A stretch of DNA of 36,854 nt from Acidobacteriota bacterium (GCA_028876385.1 JAGWSF010000086.1:1-36854); one strand, 5' to 3'. Shown: positions 15,531-24,084, numbered from the stretch's first letter. Notes: a model not told the origin generated them from the letters alone. Numbers and translations: made by a program.

Positions 15531-17148
15531 CGCCCGCCGCCATCACTTGATCGACCAGCACGTGCTTCTGCACCTTGCCCGAGGCGGTCATGGGCAACGC
15601 CGGGACGGCCACCAGACGTTCCGGCAGCTTGTAGGTGGCCAGCCCGCCGTTGCGCAGTCTGGCCACCACGGTGGCCAGGTCCAGCTGGCGCCCGGGGCGG
15701 AGCACCACGCAGGCGCACATGCGCTCTCCCAGCCGGTCGTCGGGCACTCCGATCACGGCCGCTTGCTGGACCTCGTCGAAAGCGATGAGCATCTCCTCTA
15801 TCTCCCGTGGGGCGATGTTGAGGCCCCCGCGGATCAGTATCTCCTTGCGCCGGCCCACCACCGTCAGGTGGCCGTCGCCGTCCAGTGTGACCAGGTCGCC
15901 GCTGCGTACCCAACCGCCCTCCAGGAACGTGGCCTCCGTCCGCTCCGGGTCGTCGAAGAAGCCCACGCAGGTGTTGGGGCCACGCACGTGGAGCTCGCCT
16001 GGAGTTGCGGAGGTAACGGCCCGGCCGTCCTCGTCGCAGACCATGACATCCACGTGGCTCATGGGCCGCCCGTCGGTGTCCATCCGGCGCTCCAGCGGGG
16101 TGTCGGGACGGTTCCAGGTGCCCACCAGGACCTCGGTGGAGCCGTAGAGGCGCAGCACCGTGACCCCCACCTCCGCCGCCTGGCCCACCAGCGGTGGGGG
16201 AACCGGCGCCCCGCCGCAACCGAAGACCCTCATGGAGTCCAACCGCCGCCCCTGGCCGGCGGCGACCGCGACCAGGTCGCGGAGGAAGGTGGTGGCGGCC
16301 AGGGTGTACGAGCAGCCCTCGGCGGCGATGAGGTCCACGGCCTGAGCGGCGTCCCACTGGTCCTGCAACACCAGCGGCAGCCCGTGGTACAGCGCGAACC
16401 GCATCCCGTAGTTGAAGCCGGTGGAGTGGCCGAGCGGTGACGGCATCCACACCACGTCGCCGGGCCCCAAGGCCAGGTCTTCGTAGGCGACCCGCACACT
16501 GAAATTGGTGGTCTGCTCGGTGTGCATGATGGCCTTGGGCCGGGCCTCGGTGCCGGAGGTGAATATGACCTCGGATACGGCCCGGGCCTCCCCCGACCCG
16601 AGTCCCTCCGGGTCGGCAGGACCGGAGAGGATCTCGGTGACCCCGAGGTTGGGACCCCGTCCAGGGCGGCCGACGACCACCTGACGGGGGCGGACCCCGG
16701 TCCGTGCCACCACCTCGGCGACGAGCTCCTCGTGGTCGCAGCCGCGATAGGTGGCGGGAGTGAACACCACTTCGGGGCGCACCGTGGAGAAGACATGGTC
16801 CAGTTCCCGGGCCCGGTAGTTGACCAGGAGCGGGTTGGTCACCGCTCCGACCGACTGCGCCGCCACCGCCGCCACGACGAACTCGTAGCAGTTGGGCAGT
16901 TGCAGTGACACCACCCCGCCGGCTCCGATCCCGGCCGACGTCAGCCACTCGGCTACCGCCGCCGCATCTCGTCGCAGCTCGGCGAAGGTGTGGCGCCCGG
17001 CGGCGTCCAGCACCGCCAGGGCCTGGGGTCGGCTCCGGGCGTGGAGCGACACCTGGCCGGCCAGAGTGGTGTCGTCCCACAGGCCCTGCTCCTCGTAGGA
17101 ACGTCGCCGTTCCGGGCTGGTGACCACATCCTCGAAGGCCGCGGTCAC
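15523..17148 (-). CDS. Acyl-CoA synthetase (AMP-forming), cyclohexanecarboxylate/fatty-acid ligase type
   Basis: With GTG 17148 the enzyme has 541 residues. The ribosome site GGAGGAG lies seven bases upstream. The frame extends to 17229, but that part crosses a short repeat array and is not family-like. Motifs of adenylate-forming enzymes are all present: the P-loop FTSGTEARPK, RLYGSTEV, the hinge GDLVTLDGDGHLTVVGRRKE, and TASGKVQKHVL with the catalytic Lys. It converts a carboxylic acid, ATP and CoA to the acyl-CoA. As first gene of a compact six-gene run it probably commits the substrate to the pathway. The overall pattern resembles AliA-type alicyclic and medium-chain acid ligases; the exact acid is unknown. 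Confidence 0.92.
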   Translation of the reverse strand: MTAAFEDVVTSPERRRSYEEQGLWDDTTLAGQVSLHARSRPQALAVLDAAGRHTFAELRRDAAAVAEWLTSAGIGAGGVVSLQLPNCYEFVVAAVAAQSVGAVTNPLLVNYRARELDHVFSTVRPEVVFTPATYRGCDHEELVAEVVARTGVRPRQVVVGRPGRGPNLGVTEILSGPADPEGLGSGEARAVSEVIFTSGTEARPKAIMHTEQTTNFSVRVAYEDLALGPGDVVWMPSPLGHSTGFNYGMRFALYHGLPLVLQDQWDAAQAVDLIAAEGCSYTLAATTFLRDLVAVAAGQGRRLDSMRVFGCGGAPVPPPLVGQAAEVGVTVLRLYGSTEVLVGTWNRPDTPLERRMDTDGRPMSHVDVMVCDEDGRAVTSATPGELHVRGPNTCVGFFDDPERTEATFLEGGWVRSGDLVTLDGDGHLTVVGRRKEILIRGGLNIAPREIEEMLIAFDEVQQAAVIGVPDDRLGERMCACVVLRPGRQLDLATVVARLRNGGLATYKLPERLVAVPALPMTASGKVQKHVLVDQVMAAGDD

Positions 17149-17202
17149 CGGTCGGCTCCTCCGGTCACCGGTCTGCTCTGCCGGCCACCGGGCGGCTCCG
17201 CG
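17143..17202. repeat. Degenerate 20-bp tandem repeat upstream of the CoA ligase
   Basis: Three 20-bp units begin at 17143 (GGTCACCGGTCGGCTCCTCC), 17163 and 17183, the last two with several mismatches. They span the start codon and ribosome site of the ligase gene. The SDR stop region at 17271-17285 (GACCGGTCAGCGGCTC) is similar to the unit, so the array may once have reached that gene's end. Confidence 0.6.
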
Positions 17203-17277
17203 GGTGATCGGGGCGACGGGGGTCTCCACCTGCGACGAACACGGCGGAGGGGCCCCCGGGTGTCGCCCTGTGACCGG

Positions 17278-18141
17278 TCAGCGGCTCACCCCGAACGAGG
17301 TCTTGAGCATGGCGCCGGCGTCGACGCGCAGGTTCATGCCGGTCATGTAGCGGGACTCGTCGCTCGCCAGGTAGACGACGAGGTGACTGATGTCGACGGG
17401 GTCGATGTAGGGGATGGGCATGGCCTGCATGGCCGGGAAGGCCGCCACGGCCTCCTCCCGGGTGGGGTGGGCGAGGTCGGGGCGGAAGGCCCGGTATACG
17501 TCCTCGTTGTGTAGCAACTGGGTGTCGCAGTTGGTGGGATGGATGGCGTTGAGGCGCACCATGTGGGGGGCGAGCTGCAGCGCCAGCACCTCCACATAGC
17601 GGGCCACCGCCTGCTTGGCGTAGGCGTAACCGACCCCGCCGGACGCGCCAGGGGCGATTCCCTCGGTGAGCCCGGGGATCATGCCCGCGGTGGAGCCGGT
17701 GATGACGATCGAGGCTCCGGACTGGAGGTGGGGCATGGTCACCGCCACGGTGTTCATGGCGCCCAGCAGGTCGACGTCGACGGCGTCGACGAATGACGAG
17801 CACATGGTGATGTCGCGCGCCGGGCAGATCCCGGCGTTGGCCACGACCACGTCGATCCGCCCGTACTCCGCCACGGCTTCTTCGACGATCGCCTTCATCT
17901 GGGCCCGGTCCCGCACGTCGCCCTGGCGGGCCATGATGCGACCGCCGGCCGCCTCCACCTCCTTCACCGTCTGCTCCAGGTCCTCGAGGGAGGCCAGCGG
18001 ATAGTTCATCGACTCGATCGGGGCGCAGATGTCGACCGCGACGATGGTCGCTCCCTCCTCAGCCAGGCGGATGGCGTGGCTCCTGCCCTGGCCTCGCGCG
18101 GCGCCGGTGATCAGAACGACTTTGCCATCCACACGACCCAT
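17278..18141 (-). CDS. Mycofactocin-coupled SDR family oxidoreductase
   Basis: A 287-residue SDR starting at ATG 18141 behind a strong GGAGGG ribosome site. Its opening, MGRVDGKVVLITGAARGQGR followed by SHAIRLAEEGA, is the hallmark of the mycofactocin-coupled SDR family (TIGR03971), in which NAD stays bound and is reoxidised through the peptide-derived cofactor mycofactocin. Catalytic features: VANAGI, Ser in VITGSTAG and YAYAK. A long insert (PLASLEDLEQTVKEVEAAGG) after the second strand fits that family. No mycofactocin biosynthesis genes lie in this window. The CoA ligase gene starts 129 bases downstream on the same strand, so the SDR may supply its acid from an alcohol. Confidence 0.92.
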   Translation of the reverse strand: MGRVDGKVVLITGAARGQGRSHAIRLAEEGATIVAVDICAPIESMNYPLASLEDLEQTVKEVEAAGGRIMARQGDVRDRAQMKAIVEEAVAEYGRIDVVVANAGICPARDITMCSSFVDAVDVDLLGAMNTVAVTMPHLQSGASIVITGSTAGMIPGLTEGIAPGASGGVGYAYAKQAVARYVEVLALQLAPHMVRLNAIHPTNCDTQLLHNEDVYRAFRPDLAHPTREEAVAAFPAMQAMPIPYIDPVDISHLVVYLASDESRYMTGMNLRVDAGAMLKTSFGVSR

Positions 18142-18232
18142 TTGATTCCCTCCCTCTAATCAGTTCCCGTACTGTAGCGGCGGCTCCGCCCCCCGCCCGA
18201 GCCAGCCGAGACGACCAAGCCGCCCGCGGCGA

Positions 18233-19621
18233 TCACCAGGACGCTGACGCCGCCACCTGGAGACCGGCCAGATCGGCGGGAGGGATGGGGCGGCAGAGGT
18301 GGAACCCCTGCCCGAAGCGCACGCCCAGCTCTTTGAGGACCGACAGCTCCTGCGCGGTCTCGACCCCTTCGGCCACCACGTGGGCGCCCGACTCCCGGGC
18401 GAAGACGATCAGGGCCGAGGTCAGTGCCCGCCGCACCGGGTCTATGTCCACCCCCCGGGTGATCTCGCGGTCGAGTTTGATCACGTCGGGAGCCAGCTTC
18501 AGAACGTGGGTGAGGCTGGATATGCCCGCGCCGGTGTCGTCGATGGCCAGAAGGGTGCGGTCGGCCCGCAGGCGGGCCAGTCGGCCGTTCAGCTGCGGGT
18601 AGTCCTCCACCCGCAGGTGCTCGGTCAGCTCGAGGATCACCCGGTCCGGGCCGGCGGCGTCGATGACCTGGGCCAGACCAGGGTCCCCGATGGTCGCCGG
18701 TCCGACGTTGACCGACAGCCGGATGGACCCGGGCAGGAACGGCAGGGGGGTGAGCGCGGCCCGCACCGCGGCCAACTCCATCTCCACCCCGAGCCCGACC
18801 CGCTCGGCCTCGGCGAACCACTGGTCCGGGGGCCGGTAGGGCATCTCGGTGAACCGGGCCAGGGCCTCGGCGCCGACCATCGTCCCGTCGTGGAGATCGA
18901 AGACCGGCTGGTAGAGCATGTGGAAGCGCTGCTCGGCGAGGACCACCTCGATCCGTTGGCGGGATCCCTCGTCGGCGAACCCGTCGGCGCCCATCACATT
19001 GGCGACGAAGCTGGCCACATCCCGGTCGGCGTCGCCGTCCGGGTCGTCCTGGCCGGAGCCCGGGGATGAGCCGTCGGCGCTCGACACGAGCGAGCTCGAC
19101 ACCCGGGCGAACTCCACCGCCGCCGTCACCGCGGTGGCGACGAACTCGGCGAGGCGGGAGAGCACCCGCACGTCACGGTCGGTGAAGGCTTCCGGTCGCC
19201 CCGAGGCCACCTTGAGCACCCCGACGGGGTGACCGTCGAGCCCGAGAGGCACGCACACCATGGAACGGATGGCGATCCGCCGGCAGGCCTCCCGGTCGAC
19301 CCTGGGATCGAGCTCGGTGTCGTCGCTGCTCAGCGTGGCGTCGGTAGTGATGGCCAGCCCCGAGAGACTGGACGCGACAGGTATCCGCAGGCCGGTGGAG
19401 TTCCTGAGGGACCCTGCCGTCGCCACGTACACGAGCGTGTCGTCGTCGACCAGCTCGACCGCCGACCCCTCGGCGCCGGAGACGAGCAGCACGGCCTGCT
19501 CGACCACCCGGCGCAGGATGGCGATGGAGTCACCGGCCTGCCCGAGGGGACGCAGCAGACCCGCGACGTCGCCGAGGTGGCGACCGGTCACACGCGTGGA
19601 GAAACTGTCATAACCCACCAT
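18233..19621 (-). CDS. GAF-EAL protein, cyclic-di-GMP phosphodiesterase
   Basis: From ATG 19621 it has 462 residues; a TTG at 19666 adds 15. Residues about 25-180 form a GAF sensor (SGAEGSAVELVDDDTLVYVA, SMVCVPLGLDGHPVGVLKV). After an acidic Ser/Asp-rich linker, residues about 215-460 form an EAL domain. Metal and substrate residues look complete: AEALARF, LSVNVGP, ILELTEH, IDDTGAG, IKLDREI, VAEGVET and QGFHLCRP. The variations ALAR and DDTGAG (usually ALLR and DDFGTG) are mild, so hydrolysis of c-di-GMP to pGpG is likely. It is cytoplasmic, with no membrane segment. It lies 64 bases downstream of the amidohydrolase operon, on the same strand. Confidence 0.9.
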   Translation of the reverse strand: MVGYDSFSTRVTGRHLGDVAGLLRPLGQAGDSIAILRRVVEQAVLLVSGAEGSAVELVDDDTLVYVATAGSLRNSTGLRIPVASSLSGLAITTDATLSSDDTELDPRVDREACRRIAIRSMVCVPLGLDGHPVGVLKVASGRPEAFTDRDVRVLSRLAEFVATAVTAAVEFARVSSSLVSSADGSSPGSGQDDPDGDADRDVASFVANVMGADGFADEGSRQRIEVVLAEQRFHMLYQPVFDLHDGTMVGAEALARFTEMPYRPPDQWFAEAERVGLGVEMELAAVRAALTPLPFLPGSIRLSVNVGPATIGDPGLAQVIDAAGPDRVILELTEHLRVEDYPQLNGRLARLRADRTLLAIDDTGAGISSLTHVLKLAPDVIKLDREITRGVDIDPVRRALTSALIVFARESGAHVVAEGVETAQELSVLKELGVRFGQGFHLCRPIPPADLAGLQVAASASW

Positions 19622-19685
19622 CTGCGGTATCGACCCCCGACCGTCGCCGCTTGAGCAAAGGGGCAATCTATCCCATCATGGACGT

Positions 19686-20957
19686 TCAGTCGACCATGGG
19701 CACCGGCGGCTCCGCTCCGGTCAGCCAGTGGCGTCCGGCGCCTCGGGCTGCCTCCCACTTGGGCCCGCTGACCGCGTCGTCCTGACCCAGGTCGGCGGGG
19801 GTCGGCCCGATGCGGGCCGCCACCTCCGACAGTGCACCCAGGTCGAAGTGGTAGATCTCGGCGGCGCTCAGCCCGAGCATCTGCCTGGTCTCATCTACGG
19901 GGATGTCCCAGAACGACGAGCGCAGCCACTCTCGGGTGTGGGGCCAGGTCCCTTCGGGGTGAGGGAAGTCGTTCCCCCACAGGATGTTCTGCACGCCTAT
20001 CTCGTAGCGGCGCGCCAGCTCCCGCCGCTCGGTGGTGGCCGCCCCGATGAAGCAGTTGCGATCGAAGTAGGCGCTCGGCGGCATGGTCAACTCACCTTCG
20101 AGGCGGCGGCTCATCTTCTTGGCCGAGTGCTCGCGCAGATAACGGGTGTCCATGAGCCACAACAGGTCGTTGGCCCAGAAGGCACCGCATTCGGTCGCGC
20201 CCCAACGGATGCGGGGGAAGCGCTCGAACACCCCCGACCACAGCGCGAACCACAAAGGCCGCACCCCCCACCACCGGACCTCGGTGACGTAGATCCCGAG
20301 GTGCTCGCCGTACTCCTCGCGCGGAGCCGGGCCGGAATGGGTGTGCACCGGCATCTCGAGGTCCTGGCACGCCGCCCACACGGGGTCGTAGCGACGGTCG
20401 TGATAGGGGGGGTACTTGCCCCAGGTCGCCGGGATGAGGATCCCTCCCCTCAACCCCGACTCGGCGGCGCGGGTGATCTCGGCCACGGCGGCGTCCACGT
20501 CGGCCAGGATGGGTACCACCGCGACGCCCGCCCGCCTCTCGGGGCTGTGCGAGCAAAGCTCGGCGACCCAACGGTTGTGGGCCCGGGCGCCGGCCATGGC
20601 CCGCCCGGGATCGAGGTCCCCGGACTGGCCCAGGCCGGCCCCGAAGGGGGCTCCGGCCACCCCGGTCACGGCGTCGGCGTCGGGAAAGATCACCTCGCCG
20701 GCCACCCCGTCACCGTCGAGCTCCTTGTCCCGCCGGGCGACGTCCCATCCGCCGGCGATGCCCTCACCGTTCTCGGTGAACCACTGCTCGGCGAACTCCT
20801 CGTCGGTGAAACCTCCGATCCGGGCCTGCTCCTCCTTCTCGACGAGGAAGGCCTCGAACTCCTCCCGGAACTCCGGGTCTATGTACTCGCGGTACTTCTC
20901 GGTCGGCAGGTCGGCATGGCAGTCCGCCGAGATGATGACGTAGGGCTCCAAGGTCAC
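19686..20957 (-). CDS. Amidohydrolase-2 family metal-dependent hydrolase/decarboxylase (paralogue 2)
   Basis: A 423-residue TIM-barrel protein of the amidohydrolase_2 family. It has the metal-binding start ISADCHAD, HTHSG mid-protein, TECGAFW, and ILWGNDFPHPEGTWP near the end with the expected metal Asp. The family includes ACMSD, gamma-resorcylate decarboxylase and related hydrolases that cleave C-C or C-O bonds of ring-derived acids. GTG start at 20957 with AAAGGA nearby, seven bases after the stop of its paralogue, so they are cotranscribed. The two share their order of motifs and the VAGEVIFP and AHNRW(V/L)AE segments. Substrate unknown. Confidence 0.88.
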   Translation of the reverse strand: MTLEPYVIISADCHADLPTEKYREYIDPEFREEFEAFLVEKEEQARIGGFTDEEFAEQWFTENGEGIAGGWDVARRDKELDGDGVAGEVIFPDADAVTGVAGAPFGAGLGQSGDLDPGRAMAGARAHNRWVAELCSHSPERRAGVAVVPILADVDAAVAEITRAAESGLRGGILIPATWGKYPPYHDRRYDPVWAACQDLEMPVHTHSGPAPREEYGEHLGIYVTEVRWWGVRPLWFALWSGVFERFPRIRWGATECGAFWANDLLWLMDTRYLREHSAKKMSRRLEGELTMPPSAYFDRNCFIGAATTERRELARRYEIGVQNILWGNDFPHPEGTWPHTREWLRSSFWDIPVDETRQMLGLSAAEIYHFDLGALSEVAARIGPTPADLGQDDAVSGPKWEAARGAGRHWLTGAEPPVPMVD

Positions 20958-20964
20958 AGTCCTT

Positions 20965-22188
20965 TCACCAGGCCTTGATGGGATCGCGCTCGAAAGCGGT
21001 GCTGCGGGCGTCGGCGGGCGCCTCTGGGAGAGGCTCGGCCACCTCGGCCACGGTCGGGCCGATGCGCTCGACCAACGGGGTCAGGGCGGCCAGGTCGAAG
21101 CCGTACACCTCGGCGGCGTTGGCGCCGAGCATGGCCGCCACCTCTGCGGGGGCCACACCGGCGAAGGTGAAGCGCAGCGCTTCGCGGGTGTATGGAGAGG
21201 TCCCCTCGAAGTGCGGGTAGTCGGTGCCCCACATGATGCGGTCGACGCCTATGCCGTCGCGCAACTCGACCTCCGAGCGTCTCATGAAGCTGGCGCCGAC
21301 GAAGCACTGCCGCCTCCAGTAGTCGCTCGGGCGGCGCGGCAGCGATCCGGCGGTGCGGCCGGCGAAGCGGGCGATGGCCGAGTTGGCCCGGCCGTAGCGG
21401 GCCGCCGTCGTGTCGAGGGAATCGAGGATGGACGGCACCCAGCCCGAACCCTGCTCGGTCAGCACCAGCGTCAACCCCGGATGACGTTCGAGAGCCCCGC
21501 AGAATATCAGGTGCCACAGCACCCGGTGAGCCCACCAGGGAGTCTCGTAAACCCAGACCGCGAAGGCCGCGTCCCAGTCGTCCTCCGGCGCCGGCCCGGC
21601 GTTACCGCCGTGGTGGTTGACCACCACGCCGTGCTCCTCGCAGGCGGCCCACAGAGGATCCCAGTGATCGGCGTAGAGCGGAGGGATGCCCGTGCCCGGC
21701 GCCACCCCCGGGAGCAGGACGCCGCCGCGCAGACCGAGCCGGGCGATCTCGGCGACCTCGCGCACAGCCCGGTCGAGATCGTTGAGCAGGATCTGACCGA
21801 CCCCGGCGCGCCGGAGCGGGGCCTCGGCGCAGAACTCGGCGAGCCACCGGTTGTGGGCGCACAGGCCGGCCTGGCGAAGCTCCACCTCCCGGGCCCCCTG
21901 AGGGGCGGGCGCGGCCAGGCTGCCTCGGGGAAAGAAAGGCGGGACGGTGTTCGGGAAGATCACCTCACCGGCCACACCTTCGCGGTCGAGGTCGGCGTTT
22001 CGGCGGTCGCTGTCCCAGTTGCGGGCCGCTTCGGGCTCGGTCAGATCGGTGTAGGGGTTGACGTAGGTCGCGACCCAGGCGTCGAAGTCGTCGCGGTAGG
22101 CGGGGTCCAGGTAGTCCCGGTAGGCGCCCACGTCGGCGCCGGCGTGGCAGTCGGCGGAGATGACGGTGTAGCGATCCGTCGGTTGCAT
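20965..22188 (-). CDS. Amidohydrolase-2 family metal-dependent hydrolase/decarboxylase (paralogue 1)
   Basis: From ATG 22188 the protein has 407 residues; the frame runs on upstream only as read-through of the preceding gene. Features: VISADCHAGADV at the N terminus, VVVNHHGGNAG where the paralogue has HTHSG, LTEQGSGWVPS, and IMWGTDYPHFEGTSPYT with the metal Asp. It is clearly homologous to the neighbour at 19686-20957, but the middle metal motif differs (NHHGG against HTHSG), suggesting distinct substrates or subunit roles. Its start lies eight bases after the stop of the acetoacetate-decarboxylase-like gene. Probably a decarboxylase or hydrolase of a ring-cleavage type acid (inference). Confidence 0.88.
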   Translation of the reverse strand: MQPTDRYTVISADCHAGADVGAYRDYLDPAYRDDFDAWVATYVNPYTDLTEPEAARNWDSDRRNADLDREGVAGEVIFPNTVPPFFPRGSLAAPAPQGAREVELRQAGLCAHNRWLAEFCAEAPLRRAGVGQILLNDLDRAVREVAEIARLGLRGGVLLPGVAPGTGIPPLYADHWDPLWAACEEHGVVVNHHGGNAGPAPEDDWDAAFAVWVYETPWWAHRVLWHLIFCGALERHPGLTLVLTEQGSGWVPSILDSLDTTAARYGRANSAIARFAGRTAGSLPRRPSDYWRRQCFVGASFMRRSEVELRDGIGVDRIMWGTDYPHFEGTSPYTREALRFTFAGVAPAEVAAMLGANAAEVYGFDLAALTPLVERIGPTVAEVAEPLPEAPADARSTAFERDPIKAW

Positions 22189-22196
22189 CAGGTCGC

Positions 22197-22988
22197 CTAC
22201 ACCGAGGCCGGCTCCGGCCGGGCGGCCAGGAGAGCGATGTCGTCGTAGCGCTGGTGCACGAACGGGAGCACCCATTCGTCGGGGACCGCCATGGCGATCC
22301 TCGCCGTCTGGACGGTACGCCGGCGACACCACGTCACCGATCCGAGCGAGCGGATGGCCAGGTCGGCGACCGGATCCAGAGGCGACTCGCCCAGCTCCAC
22401 TTCGGCTTCGAGCGCTTCGAACACCTCGTAGTGGCGGTGGTACTCGCCGTAGACGAGATGGGGATCGGTGATGCCGTTCCCGTCAGGCGCCCGGAGGAAC
22501 TTGAAGTAGAACTCGGTGTTGACCTGATCGGGGGGTGGCTCGAGCTCCCCGGTGACCCGTCCCTCCACCCGGATCAAAGGGAAGCCCAGCCGGCCCACCC
22601 GGGCGAGCACCTCGCGGCCGTTGCGCTCCACCGATATCTCGCCGAGCTTCTTGGGCTCGCCGAAGGTCTCCCGACCACCGATCACCGACTGCTCGGTGGA
22701 CTGCGGCATGAACAGCGGGTAGTCCCCCTCGACATCGCCGTGGCGGGCGGCCACGGCGAACACGGCCGACCCGAAAGGCGGCCGGCCGTCTATGGCCACC
22801 CTTTGGATGGAGACCCGGACCAGCGCCTGGCGGGCCGGTTCGAGCGGTCGGGGGAGTACGGCGGCGACGATCTCCGGGTCGGTGAGATAGGTGACGGTGA
22901 CCGCCTCGGTGGCGATCGGGGCCCTGGTGGCGTCGATCTCGTGGTCGACCTGCTCGACCGGTGGCCGGGCTCCGTAGCGGACAGTCAT
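22197..22988 (-). CDS. Acetoacetate decarboxylase family protein
   Basis: A 263-residue protein from ATG 22988, which has a strong GGGAGGGA ribosome site. The central FGEPKKLGEI segment carries Lys113-Lys114, equivalent to the Lys115/116 Schiff-base pair of acetoacetate decarboxylase, and it lies at nearly the same position. Other family features are PLFMPQSTEQSVIGGRE and the FYFKFLRAPDG strand. Members decarboxylate beta-keto acids or act as aldolase-dehydratases through the same lysine. It is first in a three-gene operon with two amidohydrolases, divergent from an IclR regulator, so it probably acts in a regulated catabolic pathway with them. Confidence 0.9.
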   Translation of the reverse strand: MTVRYGARPPVEQVDHEIDATRAPIATEAVTVTYLTDPEIVAAVLPRPLEPARQALVRVSIQRVAIDGRPPFGSAVFAVAARHGDVEGDYPLFMPQSTEQSVIGGRETFGEPKKLGEISVERNGREVLARVGRLGFPLIRVEGRVTGELEPPPDQVNTEFYFKFLRAPDGNGITDPHLVYGEYHRHYEVFEALEAEVELGESPLDPVADLAIRSLGSVTWCRRRTVQTARIAMAVPDEWVLPFVHQRYDDIALLAARPEPASV

Positions 22989-23118
22989 GTCTGGGTCCCT
23001 CCCCCTGGGTTCAGCCGAGGAAAAAAGTAGAGGGGAGATTCCCGGTGGTCGCGTCACTCCCCCGCGCCATCGTCGCGTAAGCGCGCCAGGTGCCGCAATG
23101 GTCGCACTATGCGACTAT
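22989..23118. promoter_or_regulatory. Divergent control region with candidate IclR operator
   Basis: This gap separates the decarboxylase operon from the IclR gene. ATGGTCGC-ACTAT-GCGACTAT at 23098-23118 is an imperfect palindrome (7 of 8 arm bases match), and its half TGGTCGC recurs at 23046-23052. On the minus strand TACTTT (complement of 23023-23028 approximately) could be a -10 box of the operon, though its -35 is poor. IclR proteins commonly bind palindromes in such divergent gaps. Assignment is by position and symmetry only. Confidence 0.4.
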
Positions 23119-24009
23119 TCTGCCGGCGTGCCGACCCGCCCCTCACCCCAGACGGCCCGGGTCGTGCACCTGTTCGAAGTACTGGCGGCGTCACCCTCCA
23201 CCGGGCTCCCACTGGCCGAGGTGTCGCGGAGGCTGGCCGTCCACAAGGCCAGTTGCCACTCCATGCTGACCGAGCTGGTACGCGCCGGTTGGCTCATCCG
23301 CGATCCCCGACGCAAGACCTACCAGCTGGGCCCGGCTCTGGTACGCCTGGGGGCGGCCGCCTCGTCGCACTTCCCGGCCCTCGAGTTGGCCCGGCCGGCC
23401 ATGGCCGAGCTGACCGCCTCGACCGGCGCCCATTGCATCGCCTTCACCGTGAGCCCCGATCACGTGACCGTCGCCGACCAGGTCCGCAACCCCCGCGCCG
23501 CCGGCCATCCCATGGCCATCGGGACCGAGATCCCCCTGCGCGCGCCCTACGGGGCGGCGTTGGCCGCATGGCTGCCCGACGGGCGGCGGGCCGATTGGCT
23601 GGCCAGCGTCCCGGCCCGGTCCCGGCCCCACTACCAGCTGGCCCTGCAAGGGACCCGCCGTCGGGGCTTCGGCGTCGGCCTGCACGTGCTGGCCGACGTG
23701 CGGTTGCTGGAACTGGCATCAGTGGTACGCGCCGCCGAACGGCAGGGCGGCCGTATAGGCGACCTGGCCGCCTCGCTCACCGAAGAGCTGATCCAAAGTC
23801 CCGAGTGGTTCCCCACCGAGATCCGCTCCAAGGAACGCTACGACGTGAGCCACATCGACAGCGCCGTAATCGGACCCGACGGCGAGCCGCAGCTCATCCT
23901 CAGCCTGGTCCCGGTCCCGAGCGACCTGGACGGTTCACAGCTTTCGGCGCTCGGCTCGGAGTTGGCGGCCGCCGCCACCAGCCTGACCGAGGCCCTGGCC
24001 GCCAGCTGA
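23098..24009 (+). CDS. IclR-family transcriptional regulator
   Basis: From ATG 23098 the protein has 303 residues; AGG lies eight bases before it. GTG at 23128 (293 residues, possibly leaderless) is a real alternative because the candidate operator at 23098-23118 would then precede the gene. The N-terminal winged helix is typical: LPLAEVSRRLAVHKASCHSM, LVRAGWLIRDP and KTYQLGPALVRLG. The effector domain follows (ARPAMAELTASTGAHCIAF). The C terminus is longer than usual for the family. It probably controls the divergent decarboxylase-amidohydrolase operon in response to a small aromatic or keto acid (inference). Confidence 0.88.
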   Translation: MVALCDYSAGVPTRPSPQTARVVHLFEVLAASPSTGLPLAEVSRRLAVHKASCHSMLTELVRAGWLIRDPRRKTYQLGPALVRLGAAASSHFPALELARPAMAELTASTGAHCIAFTVSPDHVTVADQVRNPRAAGHPMAIGTEIPLRAPYGAALAAWLPDGRRADWLASVPARSRPHYQLALQGTRRRGFGVGLHVLADVRLLELASVVRAAERQGGRIGDLAASLTEELIQSPEWFPTEIRSKERYDVSHIDSAVIGPDGEPQLILSLVPVPSDLDGSQLSALGSELAAAATSLTEALAAS

Positions 24010-24028
24010 CCGGCCGCCCGACGCCTGG

Positions 24029-24057
24029 TTGACCATGTCAATGATGCTGCGTACGCT
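24029..24057 (+). promoter_or_regulatory. Promoter with overlapping palindromic operator before the alcohol dehydrogenase
   Basis: -35 TTGACC (24029-24034), a 17-base spacer and -10 TACGCT (24052-24057) form a good sigma-70-type promoter about 27 bases before the ATG. The -35 sits within a perfect inverted repeat, TTGAC-CAT-GTCAA (24029-24041). The 17 bases TTGACCATGTCAATGAT recur with one change upstream of the operon starting at 28583. Confidence 0.7.
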
Positions 24058-24084
24058 GGGCGCCACAGCGAGGGGAGGCACCCG

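Noticed and set aside
17149..17229. 27-residue N-terminal extension of the CoA ligase
   Set aside because: It is built from the degenerate 20-bp repeat, and GTG 17148 has a well-spaced GGAGGAG ribosome site.
18179..18190. GGCGG-CT-CCGCC as terminator of the EAL gene
   Set aside because: A two-base loop is too tight for a stable hairpin, and no T-run follows; expected by chance in such GC-rich DNA.
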